Source of the DNA: P36-A1 sp049478495
GTDB taxonomy: Bacteria > Bacillota_I > Bacilli_A > JAJDGJ01
Assembly: GCF_049478495.1 (NCBI RefSeq)
Contig: NZ_CP168083.1
Span: 186,001-250,000 of the forward strand
Direction: 5' to 3'
Length of the DNA: 64,000 nt
A model generated the notes under the pieces. That model did not search any database. It saw only the letters and a list, made by a program, of their open reading frames with translations, and was not told the origin of the DNA. Both the position numbers and the translations under genes were made by a program. Of the stretch, positions 34,701 to 43,737 are shown in pieces. Numbering within the stretch: the stretch's first letter is position 1; each line of letters opens with the position of its first letter.

Positions 34701-37700
34701 GGTAGTATATTAAATGAGAAAACAGTAGTAGATGCCACTAGTTTAAGCAATGAAGTAAAAGAATATCCATTAAATATATCTGTTGAAAAAGAACCGACAA
34801 CTACTTTAATAACTAATGTAAAAGTAGAAGATAATGCAATGCCACAATTTACAATACCTAAATATATTGAAATAAATAAAGGTGAGACATTAAATGAAGT
34901 AAATGCAAAAGACCAAGAAGATGGTGAAATTCCAGCTAAGATGAGCAATAAAATAGATACAAATGTACCAGGTGTATACAAAGCATATTATAGTGCAACT
35001 GATAAAGAAAATAATAGAGTAGAATTTACACAAATTATCGTCGTTAAAGATAAAAGTATCTCTGTAGGTGATAACTATATTTTAAAAGCGAATGATTTTA
35101 CAGTTAGAATGAAAGATTTTTCGCTTGATGGAAAAGATGTAATAAAAACTGCCAAGATCAAAGCCTATAATAAGCAAACAGGTGAAGCAATCAATAATAG
35201 GATAGAAATACTTTTAAATGGATATAATCAATCACCTGGAAGTTATGAATTAGGAATATATCTGCCAATAGAATCTACAAATATACTGAAAATCAATGCT
35301 ACAGTAGATCCAAAAGAAATACCAGAAGTTACTATCCCAGAGTTTACACAAATAAATGTAAATGATAGTTTTGATAATAATACAAATGTAATCATAAATG
35401 ATAAAGAGGATGGAAGTATCAAACCAACTATAACAGGTAGTGTCGATACAACTAAACCAGGAGTATATGTTTTAGATTATGAAGTTAAAGATAGTGATTT
35501 AAATGTCATTAATAATAAACAGGTAGTAGTTGTAAAAGATGACAAAATAAATATTGGTACTGATTACATAATATCAGCACAAGATTTTAACTTAAGACCA
35601 TCACAGGTTGATACTAACATACTTGCGATAAAAAAAGCTGCAAATTTAGTAGTATACGATAAAAAAACAGGGATAGAAACAAAAGATGCAGTTTCTGTTA
35701 ATGTAAATGACTATAATACGAAAGTAGGATCATATAAAATAGCTTTTACTTTAGATGATCAAACAACAAAAGAAATAACAGCAAATGTAGAAACTGGAGA
35801 GTTACCAACTATTAACATTCCACAACTAACAGAATTGAATCTAAATGATAAATTTGATAACACATCAAACTTAAGTGTTAGTGATAAAGAAGATGGAACT
35901 ATCAAAGCAACAATAACTGGAAGTGTTGACACAACTAAGCCAGGAGTATATCCAGTTACTTATACTACAGTAGATAAAGATGGTAATAAAGTAGATAGTG
36001 AACAACTAGTAGTAGTAAAAGGTGAGAATGTTACTGTGGGAACTGATTACATAATAGTAGCTAATAATATAGATCTAGATAGTAAAGATTTAAATGATCA
36101 AAATATTATTAGTAAAAGTAATCTTAAAGTATATGATAAAAAAACTAATAAAGAAGTAAGTGATCAAGTAGTTATAGATAAATCTAGTTTTAATAATCAA
36201 ACAGGAACTTATGATATTAAAGTAGCTATTGGTAGTGAACAAGTTATCATAAAAGCAGATGTTAAAGTAGGTGAAGCACCTATAGTAGATATTCCAGCTA
36301 TCTTAGAAATAAATGCTAATGATACTTTAAGTGATGTAGAAGTAAGTGATAAAGAAGATGGAACTATCAAAGCAACAATAACTGGAAGTGTTGATACAAC
36401 TAAACCAGGAGTATATCCAGTTACTTATACTACAGTAGATAAAGATGGTAATAAAGTTGATAGTGAACAACTAGTAGTAGTAAAAGGTGAGAATATCACT
36501 GTGGGAACTGATTACATAATAGTAGCTAATAATATAGATCTAGATAGTAAAGATTTAAATGATCAAAATATTATTAGTAAAAGTAATCTTAAAGTATATG
36601 ATAAAAAAACTAATAAAGAAGTAAGCGATCAAGTAGTTATAGATAAATCTAGTTTTAATAATCAAACAGGAACTTATGATATTAAAGTAGCTATTGGTAG
36701 TGAACAAGTTATCATAAAAGCGGATGTTAAAGTAGGTGAAGCACCTATAGTAGATATTCCAGCTATCTTAGAAATAAATGCTAATGATACTTTAAGTGAT
36801 GTAGAAGTAAGTGATAAAGAAGATGGAACTATCAAAGCAACAATAACTGGAAATGTTGATACAACTAAACCAGGAGTATATCCAGTTACTTATACTACAG
36901 TAGATAAAGATGGTAATAAAGTTGATAGTGAACAACTAGTAGTAGTAAAAGGTGAGAATGTCACTGTGGGAACTGATTACATAATAGTAGCTAATAATAT
37001 AGATCTAGATAGTAAAGATTTAAATGATCAAAATATTATTAGTAAAAGTAATCTTAAAGTATATGATAAAAAAACTAATAAAGAAGTAAGTGATCAAGTA
37101 GTTGTAGATAAATCTAGTTTTAATAATCAAACAGGAACTTATGATATTAAAGTAGCTATTGGTAGTGAACAAGTTATCATAAAAGCGGATGTTAAAGTAG
37201 GTGAAGCACCTATAGTAGATATTCCAGCTATCTTAGAAATAAATGCTAATGATACTTTAAGTGATGTAGAAGTAAGTGATAAAGAAGATGGAACTATCAA
37301 AGCAACAATAACTGGAAGTGTCGATACAACTAAAGCAGGAGTATATCCAGTTACTTATACTACAGTAGATAAAGATGGTAATAAAGTTGATAGTGAACAA
37401 CTAGTAGTAGTAAAAGGTGAGAATATCACTGTGGGAACTGATTACATAATAGTAGCTAATAATATAGATCTAGATAGTAAAGATTTAAATGATCAAAATA
37501 TTATTAGTAAAAGTAATCTTAAAGTATATGATAAAAAAACTAATAAAGAAGTAAGTGATCAAGTAGTTATAGATAAATCTAGTTTTAATAATCAAACAGG
37601 AACTTATGATATTAAAGTAGCTATTGGTAGTGAACAAGTTATCATAAAAGCGGATGTTAAAGTAGGTGAAGCACCTATAGTAGATATTCCAGCTATCTTA

Positions 37701-38819
37701 GAAATAAATGCTAATGATACTTTAAGTGATGTAGAAGTAAGTGATAAAGAAGATGGAACTATTAAAGCAACAATAACTGGAAGTGTTGATACAACTAAGC
37801 CAGGAGTATATCCAGTTACTTATACTACAGTAGATAAAGATGGTAATAAAGTAGATAGTGAACAACTAGTAGTAGTAAAAGGTGAGAATGTTACTGTGGG
37901 AACTGATTACATAATAGTAGCTAATAATATAGATCTAGATAGTAAAGATTTAAATGATCAAAATATTATTAGTAAAAGTAATCTTAAAGTATATGATAAA
38001 AAAACTAATAAAGAAGTAAGTGATCAAGTAGTTGTAGATAAATCTAGTTTTAATAATCAAACAGGAACTTATGATATTAAAGTAGCTATTGGTAGTGAAC
38101 AAGTTATCATAAAAGCAGATGTTACTGTAGATAATCAATCTGTAGATAAAGGAAAGCCTGCTAAGATTGTAACAGAAAATTACCAAGAAGTTTCTTTAAA
38201 TAGTAAGTATAGTTATCTGAAAAATTTAAAAGTAAGTGATAAAGAAGATGGAATTATTAGTAATGATAAAGTTACTTACAAAAGTGATCTTAATACTAAA
38301 ATTGCTGGTGTTTATAATGTACAATACAAAGTTATAGACAGTGATTTAAATGAAACGGTATTCACTAAAGTTATTCTAGTTAAAGATTCAGCTTATGTTA
38401 AAGATAATAATTTAATTATTAATGCTTATAGCTTTGAAATAAATAGTGACAATTTAGATTTAAGTATCGATAATCTATTAAAGTTATCTAAAGTTAGAGT
38501 TTATGATATTAGTAAATTAGAGTGGATTAAAAATCCTGCAGTTAAAATAATAAGTAATAATATAATGAATAAGCCAGGAACTTACCAAATAACATTATCA
38601 ATAAATCCAAAAATTACTATTAATGTAATTATTAATAATAGTACTACTGGTAATGATAAAAATAGTAATGTTAAAAATCCTAAAACAAAAGCAAGTACTG
38701 CAGAAACAACTAAATCAAATTTACCAAAAAGTGGAACTAAAACTATTGTTCAAATAGTGGTATTATTTTTACTATTTGTAGCTTTATTAGCTTTTAAACA
38801 AAAAAGAAATAGATATTAG
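31785..38819 (+). CDS. Giant sortase-anchored surface protein with Ig-like (DUF5011-type) repeats
   Basis: 2344 residues from the ATG at 31785, with GGGAG 9-13 bases upstream; the frame is open to 31725 but without a ribosome site. The signal segment is at 1-28. Fourteen Ig-like units follow the pattern D.EDG.I...ITGSVDTTKPGVYPVTY..DKDGN, each followed by a spacer domain of about 75 residues (VGTDYIIVAN...KVYDKKT). Units 9-13 are nearly identical copies of 155 residues. The C-terminus has the sorting signal LPKSG (about residue 2313), a hydrophobic stretch and KQKRNRY. A wall-attached stalk or adhesin. No sortase gene is in the window. Confidence 0.92.
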   Translation: MKIIKVKYILCISIIAILVILRNNIGTKILAVNTTEISKEKPVLTIPKTLTIKVNDSLPVYKAKDKEDGDIEAKLTNNIDTSVANIIPIVYYAIDKDGNQVIAEQLLTITSSELVMGKDYSIYAKSYTQAKSMFKQSNTSIVRNAKATVFENKTGKIIENTLSVDRKEYKDVYGDSYITFTTSRDRSISNKVKVTTDKGELPKLTLEEYTKINIHESFDTLKDVVVKDEEDEYTLDSLKPTIKGSVNTEQAGLYPLEYSYTDKDSNTVTVNRVVLVKDDSIIEGENFVLSAYSFNMNNSDTLPTNEEIIDKAKIKVYDKKTGNITDADLSINTNNLSMNNGTYGIEISLNKEATTKTTINMIVSNKQSPKLNVSRFLEINMGETLKDVYAQDQEDGDIKADLANDIDINKPGIYNLVYKASDKDGNEVEANQIAVVKNNEINSGNNYIIKANDYTVDINDVNTDIDAIIKSANIQVFNKLDGTISKEKVGININDYAAIAGKYEVNAYVENDKTSQIKFNITVDPKNPPTIKVAEYTEITIGSKFNPLENVQVDDQEDGSLNVNDVVVIGTVNTTIAGVYKLDYEVLDKDQNKGFATQVVVVKDDSIIIDNDEIYVVNNPNITTSIAKSSDKDILKNIDIKVYNKNTAEVLSKEFVVDRTNLKEEEKTYSVDVSLKDNPKIKTTVYVTIDQKKSPYLELDKFLQLNVNDKLPKIKAIDNEDKEINAKIDTTIDTTKVGVYPVIYSATDSDGNKVSANQVIVVKDNTISIGNEYIISANDFTILARDSDIENDMIIKNANIQVYNKQTGVVETTPLEINLKGFNQKENKYEIEALVTKDKTTKISIIINIDIGTLPEIKTALYQEVNLNDKFDPLADVEITDKEDGAIKVSEDNVKSQVDTTKAGVYKLNYEVTDTDTNKVSVTKVVVVKDTNLEVGNDYILTANKTTTKNKANWNEQDILNNTEAKVYDKKTGSILNEKTVVDATSLSNEVKEYPLNISVEKEPTTTLITNVKVEDNAMPQFTIPKYIEINKGETLNEVNAKDQEDGEIPAKMSNKIDTNVPGVYKAYYSATDKENNRVEFTQIIVVKDKSISVGDNYILKANDFTVRMKDFSLDGKDVIKTAKIKAYNKQTGEAINNRIEILLNGYNQSPGSYELGIYLPIESTNILKINATVDPKEIPEVTIPEFTQINVNDSFDNNTNVIINDKEDGSIKPTITGSVDTTKPGVYVLDYEVKDSDLNVINNKQVVVVKDDKINIGTDYIISAQDFNLRPSQVDTNILAIKKAANLVVYDKKTGIETKDAVSVNVNDYNTKVGSYKIAFTLDDQTTKEITANVETGELPTINIPQLTELNLNDKFDNTSNLSVSDKEDGTIKATITGSVDTTKPGVYPVTYTTVDKDGNKVDSEQLVVVKGENVTVGTDYIIVANNIDLDSKDLNDQNIISKSNLKVYDKKTNKEVSDQVVIDKSSFNNQTGTYDIKVAIGSEQVIIKADVKVGEAPIVDIPAILEINANDTLSDVEVSDKEDGTIKATITGSVDTTKPGVYPVTYTTVDKDGNKVDSEQLVVVKGENITVGTDYIIVANNIDLDSKDLNDQNIISKSNLKVYDKKTNKEVSDQVVIDKSSFNNQTGTYDIKVAIGSEQVIIKADVKVGEAPIVDIPAILEINANDTLSDVEVSDKEDGTIKATITGNVDTTKPGVYPVTYTTVDKDGNKVDSEQLVVVKGENVTVGTDYIIVANNIDLDSKDLNDQNIISKSNLKVYDKKTNKEVSDQVVVDKSSFNNQTGTYDIKVAIGSEQVIIKADVKVGEAPIVDIPAILEINANDTLSDVEVSDKEDGTIKATITGSVDTTKAGVYPVTYTTVDKDGNKVDSEQLVVVKGENITVGTDYIIVANNIDLDSKDLNDQNIISKSNLKVYDKKTNKEVSDQVVIDKSSFNNQTGTYDIKVAIGSEQVIIKADVKVGEAPIVDIPAILEINANDTLSDVEVSDKEDGTIKATITGSVDTTKPGVYPVTYTTVDKDGNKVDSEQLVVVKGENVTVGTDYIIVANNIDLDSKDLNDQNIISKSNLKVYDKKTNKEVSDQVVVDKSSFNNQTGTYDIKVAIGSEQVIIKADVTVDNQSVDKGKPAKIVTENYQEVSLNSKYSYLKNLKVSDKEDGIISNDKVTYKSDLNTKIAGVYNVQYKVIDSDLNETVFTKVILVKDSAYVKDNNLIINAYSFEINSDNLDLSIDNLLKLSKVRVYDISKLEWIKNPAVKIISNNIMNKPGTYQITLSINPKITINVIINNSTTGNDKNSNVKNPKTKASTAETTKSNLPKSGTKTIVQIVVLFLLFVALLAFKQKRNRY
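35881..38124 (+). repeat. Tandem 465-bp repeats inside the surface protein gene (4.8 copies)
   Basis: Copies start at 35881, 36346, 36811, 37276 and 37741, each exactly 465 bp (155 codons); the fifth is cut at 38124. Differences are few single-base changes (for example Ile/Val swaps and SVDTTKA for SVDTTKP in copy 4). The sharp edges and near identity point to recent in-frame duplication, and copy number could change by recombination. Confidence 0.95.
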
Positions 38820-38830
38820 AATTATTGTAA

Positions 38831-38856
38831 TTGAAAGTGTATATAATACTCTTTTT
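38831..38856 (+). terminator. Weak terminator after the surface protein gene
   Basis: GAAAGTGTAT pairs with ATACTCTTTTTC with one mismatch around ATA, in a T-rich context. Confidence 0.5.
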
Positions 38857-38895
38857 CAATATATCTAATATGTAGATGGTAAACTATGAAATAGA

Positions 38896-38940
38896 AAAAA
38901 CAGTAATACATGACATTTAAATCATGTATTACTGTTTTTA
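38896..38940 (-). terminator. Strong bidirectional terminator between the surface protein and the siderophore operon
   Basis: An 18-bp perfect stem (38896-38913 with 38922-38939) with an 8-base loop. A and T runs on both sides make it effective on both strands. Confidence 0.9.
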
Positions 38941-38948
38941 TTATAAGT

Positions 38949-39722
38949 TTATAAATCAAAAGATATACAAACTGGACAATCATGCTTAGAATCGATTATT
39001 ATTTGTGAATCTACATTATATAAGTGCTTGATATTTTCAACGGTAATTATATCTTTAGGAGTCCCTTCTTTAAAAACTTTTCCATCTTTTAAAGTGATTA
39101 TCCAATCAGCATATCTAGCAGCATGATTAATGTCATGTAAGACCATAACAATAGTTTGCTTGTTATTATTATTAAGTGATTTTAAAAGCTCTAAAACTTC
39201 AATTTGATATCCAATATCTAGATAAGTAGTTGGTTCATCTAGTAGTACTACTTTAGTTTGGGCTGCTAATACCATGGCAATCCAAACTCTTTGTTTTTGG
39301 CCACCAGACAAACTATTGATATTAGTTGAAGCAAGTTCATTTGTCTTTGTCAGTCTCATAGCTTGTGCAACTGCTTTTCTATTTTCTGATTTAGAAGCTG
39401 TTTTTTGATGAGGGTATCTACCATAACTAACTAATTCTTCTACACTCAATCCATCAAGACTATTTAATATTTGTGGAAGAAAGCCTAATTTCTTAGCTAT
39501 TTCAATACTATCTTGTGTTTTCATATCTAGACTATCTAAATATATCTTACCTTCGTTAATAGGGATAATTCTAGCGATACTTTTTAATAGAGTAGATTTT
39601 CCACAACCATTAGGTCCTAGGATTACGGTAATTTTATTTTCTTGAATAGAAATATTTTGTTCTTTAATAATATTTTTACTACCATAATTAATGCTTAAAT
39701 TGTTTGCTTCTATTATATTCAT
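38949..39722 (-). CDS. Iron-siderophore-type ABC transporter, ATP-binding protein
   Basis: 257 residues, FecE/FhuC family. Walker A is GPNGCGKST (~38), the signature is LSGGQKQR (~138), Walker B is VVLLDEPTTYLD (~158), and LHDINHA is the H-loop. Last gene of a four-gene uptake operon; its ATG overlaps the upstream permease by 4 bases. It powers import of a ferric siderophore or related metal chelate through the two FecCD-type permeases. Confidence 0.93.
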   Translation of the reverse strand: MNIIEANNLSINYGSKNIIKEQNISIQENKITVILGPNGCGKSTLLKSIARIIPINEGKIYLDSLDMKTQDSIEIAKKLGFLPQILNSLDGLSVEELVSYGRYPHQKTASKSENRKAVAQAMRLTKTNELASTNINSLSGGQKQRVWIAMVLAAQTKVVLLDEPTTYLDIGYQIEVLELLKSLNNNNKQTIVMVLHDINHAARYADWIITLKDGKVFKEGTPKDIITVENIKHLYNVDSQIIIDSKHDCPVCISFDL

Positions 39723-40705
39723 TGACTATTTTCCTTTCTTAATAAGTATATAAAATATGGAACACCAATTATTGACATAATAATACCTGTAGGTATTTCA
39801 GTACTACTAATTAGTATTTTTGCTAAAGCATCTGCAACTAAAACTAATGCAGCACCTATTAACATGGTACATACTAAGGTGTATTTGTAATTATTACCAA
39901 TTAATTTTTTAGCAATATGTGGTGCAAGTAATCCTACAAAAGGAATTGATCCTCCAAATGAAATTGCAAAAGCGCTTAAAATACAAGATAATAATATGAA
40001 TATAATACTCATTTTTTGATAGTTTAAACCTAATGTAGTTGCACTTTCTTTTCCGAGAATAAAAATGTTCAGTTCATTTAGATGTTTAATAATATAAATT
40101 ACTATTAAACTTATAACTATAAAAAGTATTGTAATCTTGAAATAATTATTACCAGTAATAATACCTGCATTCCAAAGCTGTACATAGGCAAATTTTTGTT
40201 TGTCTAACTGTGTTGAAAAAAAGAGAATTAATCCTTGAAAACCTATGTTCAATGCTATTCCACAAATACACATACGAATTGAATTAATACCATTATCTTT
40301 ATCATAAACTAGGATAAATAAGATAAATATACTTATTAAAGCACCTATTATGCCTACTAAAGGCATTCCTAGAATACTTAAGAAGTTAGTACTATTGTTT
40401 AACATTATATATAATAATACAAAAAATGAGATACCAGAATTAATACCAATAATACTAGAATCAGCTAAATCATTATTTAAAGTTGTTTGAAGTAGTAGTC
40501 CTGCAATTGATAAACCAACTCCTATTAGTATTGCACAAATAATACGAGGTAACCTTAGTTGAAAGAATATAAAATTACTTGTAGTATCACCACTAATAAG
40601 CTTTGTGACATTAATGTTTCCTTGCCCTATGAATAGTGATATTATTGTTACAACAATTAAGATAAGGCTTAATGTAATAACTTTATTTTTTTTACTTATT
40701 TGCAT
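39719..40705 (-). CDS. FecCD-family permease of the siderophore-type transporter (second subunit)
   Basis: 328 residues from the ATG at 40705, with AAGGAAA upstream; a longer frame to 40747 runs into the neighbouring permease gene. About ten membrane segments are visible. Typical family phrases are LRLPRIICAILIGVGLSIAG (~55) and the FVGLLAPHIAKKLIGNNYK coupling segment (~260). Overlaps the first permease gene by 14 bases, so the two are translated together and form a heterodimer. Confidence 0.92.
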   Translation of the reverse strand: MQISKKNKVITLSLILIVVTIISLFIGQGNINVTKLISGDTTSNFIFFQLRLPRIICAILIGVGLSIAGLLLQTTLNNDLADSSIIGINSGISFFVLLYIMLNNSTNFLSILGMPLVGIIGALISIFILFILVYDKDNGINSIRMCICGIALNIGFQGLILFFSTQLDKQKFAYVQLWNAGIITGNNYFKITILFIVISLIVIYIIKHLNELNIFILGKESATTLGLNYQKMSIIFILLSCILSAFAISFGGSIPFVGLLAPHIAKKLIGNNYKYTLVCTMLIGAALVLVADALAKILISSTEIPTGIIMSIIGVPYFIYLLRKENSQ

Positions 40706-41684
40706 AGTACATTTTCCTTTCCATAAATAAAAATGTAGGAACTCCAATAATGGACATGATAATACCTAAAGGAGTTTCATAAGGTGGTTGAATGTTTCTA
40801 GCAATCAAATCGATAATTATTAAGAAATTAGCTCCATAAATGCATGATAGTGGCAAAATGTATTGGTATTCTTCTTTCTTTATTAATCTAGATACAGCAT
40901 ATGGTACTATAAGACCTACAAAACTTATGCTACCAACTATACTTACGGACATACCTGCAAGTAGTAATGCTCCAATGCAAATTAGAAATTTAGTCTTATT
41001 AACATTTACTCCTAAACTAGTAGCCACTTCATCACTTATTGATAATAGTGTTAGTTTTTTTGCTAAAGAGAATAATATAAGTATTCCAATAACAAAAGCA
41101 ATAAAACTTAGCATTAGTTCACTATATCCTATATTAGCATTACCTCCTACATTCCAAAATGTAAGTTCTTGTCCTATATTAAAATATATTGCAACAAATT
41201 GACTTAAAGATGTGAAGAATAGTGATACAGCAACTCCAGCTAATAATAAATTTTTTGAGTTAGAACTATATTTATTAGTTGAAAAGCTCAATGTCAAAAA
41301 TAAACCTAAGGCAGCTCCAATAAAAGACATAATAATTGTTATAATAAAGTTATTACGACTTATTAAAGCAAAACATATTGCTAGCATAAATGATGCACCG
41401 GAGTTAATTCCTAAGATACTTGCATCTGCAAGTTTATTTCTAGTTAAACCTTGCATTGCAGCACCTGCAACTGCAAAGCTTGCACCGACAATACCAGTTG
41501 CAAGTATTCTAGGCAAGCGCATATTAATGATAATCTCATATGAGTTTCCTTTATTAATAAAGCCACCTAAAATATTTAAATAAGTAGACCATGAAGTATT
41601 AGCTGCTCCAAATTTCAAAGAAAAGAAGATGATAATTGGTAAAGCTAGAACACCAATTATCATCCATTTTTTCATTTTACTCAT
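40692..41684 (-). CDS. FecCD-family permease of the siderophore-type transporter (first subunit)
   Basis: 330 residues with about nine to ten membrane segments. MRLPRILATGIVGASFAVAG (~55), ADASILGINSGASF (~85) and FVGLIVPYAVSRLIKKEEYQ (~258) are the conserved FecCD blocks. Overlaps the binding-protein gene by 8 bases. It forms the transport channel with the second permease. Confidence 0.92.
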   Translation of the reverse strand: MSKMKKWMIIGVLALPIIIFFSLKFGAANTSWSTYLNILGGFINKGNSYEIIINMRLPRILATGIVGASFAVAGAAMQGLTRNKLADASILGINSGASFMLAICFALISRNNFIITIIMSFIGAALGLFLTLSFSTNKYSSNSKNLLLAGVAVSLFFTSLSQFVAIYFNIGQELTFWNVGGNANIGYSELMLSFIAFVIGILILFSLAKKLTLLSISDEVATSLGVNVNKTKFLICIGALLLAGMSVSIVGSISFVGLIVPYAVSRLIKKEEYQYILPLSCIYGANFLIIIDLIARNIQPPYETPLGIIMSIIGVPTFLFMERKMYYANK

Positions 41685-42585
41685 ATAAAGCTAAAATACT
41701 ATTAGTGATATCTTTCAACTGTTTAGTAGTTGATTGAATATCCTGATAAATATAGGCACTTGAATCATAAGTGATAACTTTATTATTTTTTACTGCATCA
41801 GTAGATAACCAAACCTTGTTTTTACCAACAAGAGTCATTGGATCTTCTTGCCAACTACCAATCATAATCATGTCACTAGCATAATCATCAATAACCTCCA
41901 AAGAAATTGAACGATATTGTTCACCATTTATTATTTCATCTTGTACAATTTTAGTAGCTTTTAATCCTAATAAATCATATAAAACATCACCACCACGTCC
42001 TTGTTTATTACCATAAACAAATAGTTCTTTAACATATGTTTCCATAAGAGTAATTGTTTTATCATATACCTTTGAATCAATAAGTTTTTGTTTATAAGTA
42101 GCAACTTCATTATTGAAGTCACTAATAAGCTTTTCTCCTTCTTTTTGTTTATTTAAAACATCTGCAGTCCAAGTAATTCGTTCTTGTGTTGTAATATTTA
42201 AATAATCAATTAAAAGTGTAGGTGCAATCTTACTTAAATTATCATAATCAGCTTCTGAATAAGTTATTATTAAATCGGGTTTTAAAGATGCAATAGTTTC
42301 TAAATTATATTCTCCATAAGCATCACTACCATTAATAGATGGAGTATCTTTTAATTTATCTTCAAAGACTGCTCCCTCATATATATAAGTAGATGCAATA
42401 GGAGTAACACCTAAAGCTAAAAGATCACCTACAAAATAATCAGCAATTACTCTTTTAGGATTTGATGGAATCTCTACATCTCCTTTAACAGTACTCACTG
42501 TTTTTGTCGTTTGATCTGATGTTGTTGAACATCCAGTTAAAACTAGCATTAAGCAAACAAATGCTAGTGAAAATATTTTTTTCAT
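41677..42585 (-). CDS. Siderophore-binding lipoprotein of the ABC transporter
   Basis: 302 residues. The lipoprotein signal ends in LVLTGC (residue ~19). Periplasmic_binding_2 features are VEIPSNPKRVIADYFVGDLLALGV (in two parts near 36-60), the central long helix and the C-terminal lobe with SLEVIDDYASDMIMIGSW. The first motif and overall length resemble FeuA/FhuD-type iron-chelate receptors of Firmicutes. Divergent from an AraC regulator, as in Bacillus feuABC-btr. A cobalamin substrate cannot be fully excluded because cobT is nearby. Confidence 0.9.
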   Translation of the reverse strand: MKKIFSLAFVCLMLVLTGCSTTSDQTTKTVSTVKGDVEIPSNPKRVIADYFVGDLLALGVTPIASTYIYEGAVFEDKLKDTPSINGSDAYGEYNLETIASLKPDLIITYSEADYDNLSKIAPTLLIDYLNITTQERITWTADVLNKQKEGEKLISDFNNEVATYKQKLIDSKVYDKTITLMETYVKELFVYGNKQGRGGDVLYDLLGLKATKIVQDEIINGEQYRSISLEVIDDYASDMIMIGSWQEDPMTLVGKNKVWLSTDAVKNNKVITYDSSAYIYQDIQSTTKQLKDITNSILALYE

Positions 42586-42742
42586 ATATACCTCTTTCTC
42601 TATACTATGTATCTAATGTATTCAATTAGTTTAATCTAACCGGTGATAAGATATTAACATATAGAATATATATACGCAATAAAATCATGATAATTATGTA
42701 TTTTTACACTTAATTTATGTATAATAAATATAGGTGATAAAA

Positions 42743-43708
42743 ATGATATGTAACAACTTAGAAGAATACTATGAAGCTTTCTTTAGTAAAATAAATTATA
42801 TACAATATAAAAATGAGCATTTTAATTTATATATTAATCCAAGCAAAAGTGAAGAGTATATAATACATGCAAAAATATTTGATTGGTATGAATTATTTGT
42901 AGGTGATTTCACTATTTATGAGGACATTATGATTGATTATGATATTGGTGAAACATATTTGCATTTAGAAATGTTCTTAGGACAAGAGGATAATAGTAAT
43001 CAAAATAGCTATTCAAGTTTTTTATTATATGGAAAAGATCGTAAAGGTAGACAGAAGTGGCAAAAAAATAGTCATTATCATTCGACTGATATTATAATAA
43101 AAAAGCCATTCTTTGAAAAAAAACTTGTTGATTATGATTACACCTTTAATGAATTAGATTACTATGGTCTAAATAAACTATTTAAACCTTTACCAGTACA
43201 GGTTTTACATATTTTACAAGAAATATCGACAACAATATCACATAAAAAAGTATCTAGATTATATCTAGATGCTCAAATTATGAATATTATTTATTTTCTA
43301 ATACCAAAAGATAATATTTCTGCCGTACAATCTAAAACAATACCACTTGAAATGAAAAATGGTAAAAGAGTTATTTTATCTGCAACGGATCATGAAATAA
43401 TTCAACAAATTCATAATGAGATAACCTTAAACTGTGGTAATTATTTAACAATAAAACAACTAGCTGACAAGTACTATATTGGTGTTCAAAAGTTAACTTA
43501 TGGTTTTAAGTATTTATATCACATGAGTATTCATGATTATATAAGCTTAGTTAAAATTAATCTAGCAAACAGTATGTTAGTAGCAGAAAATGCTAAAATA
43601 TCAGTTATTGCTAAAACTCTTGGATTTGCTAATTCTAATTCATTTATCTATTTTTATAAAAGTAAAATGAAAATAACACCAAAACAGTTTCAGATTAAAT
43701 CTCGTTAA
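42743..43708 (+). CDS. AraC-family regulator, probable activator of the siderophore uptake operon
   Basis: 321 residues from the ATG at 42743 (AGGTG 6 bases upstream; the GTG at 42734 is inside that site). The C-terminal AraC domain (about 225-321) has two helix-turn-helix units (LTIKQLADKYYIGVQKLTYG and ISVIAKTLGFANSNSFIYFY). The N-terminal part (1-210) has no recognised domain and may sense the chelate. Divergent position to the binding protein suggests local control. A TATAAT stands at 42720-42725. Confidence 0.88.
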   Translation: MICNNLEEYYEAFFSKINYIQYKNEHFNLYINPSKSEEYIIHAKIFDWYELFVGDFTIYEDIMIDYDIGETYLHLEMFLGQEDNSNQNSYSSFLLYGKDRKGRQKWQKNSHYHSTDIIIKKPFFEKKLVDYDYTFNELDYYGLNKLFKPLPVQVLHILQEISTTISHKKVSRLYLDAQIMNIIYFLIPKDNISAVQSKTIPLEMKNGKRVILSATDHEIIQQIHNEITLNCGNYLTIKQLADKYYIGVQKLTYGFKYLYHMSIHDYISLVKINLANSMLVAENAKISVIAKTLGFANSNSFIYFYKSKMKITPKQFQIKSR

Positions 43709-43737
43709 AAAAAATGCTACAAAAGTAGCATTTTTTT
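43709..43737 (+). terminator. Bidirectional terminator between the AraC regulator and cobT
   Basis: AAAAATGCTAC and GTAGCATTTTT with an AAAA loop; it serves both converging genes. Confidence 0.88.

Noticed and set aside
35881..38124. Regular repeats that could suggest an array such as CRISPR
   Set aside because: Period is 465 bp, repeats are coding and in frame with no unique spacers, and no cas gene is near.
42685..42702. Fur-box-like sequence (TGATAATTATG) before the AraC and siderophore genes
   Set aside because: Only half of the box matches and such AT-rich runs are common here; a Fur site is plausible but not supported.
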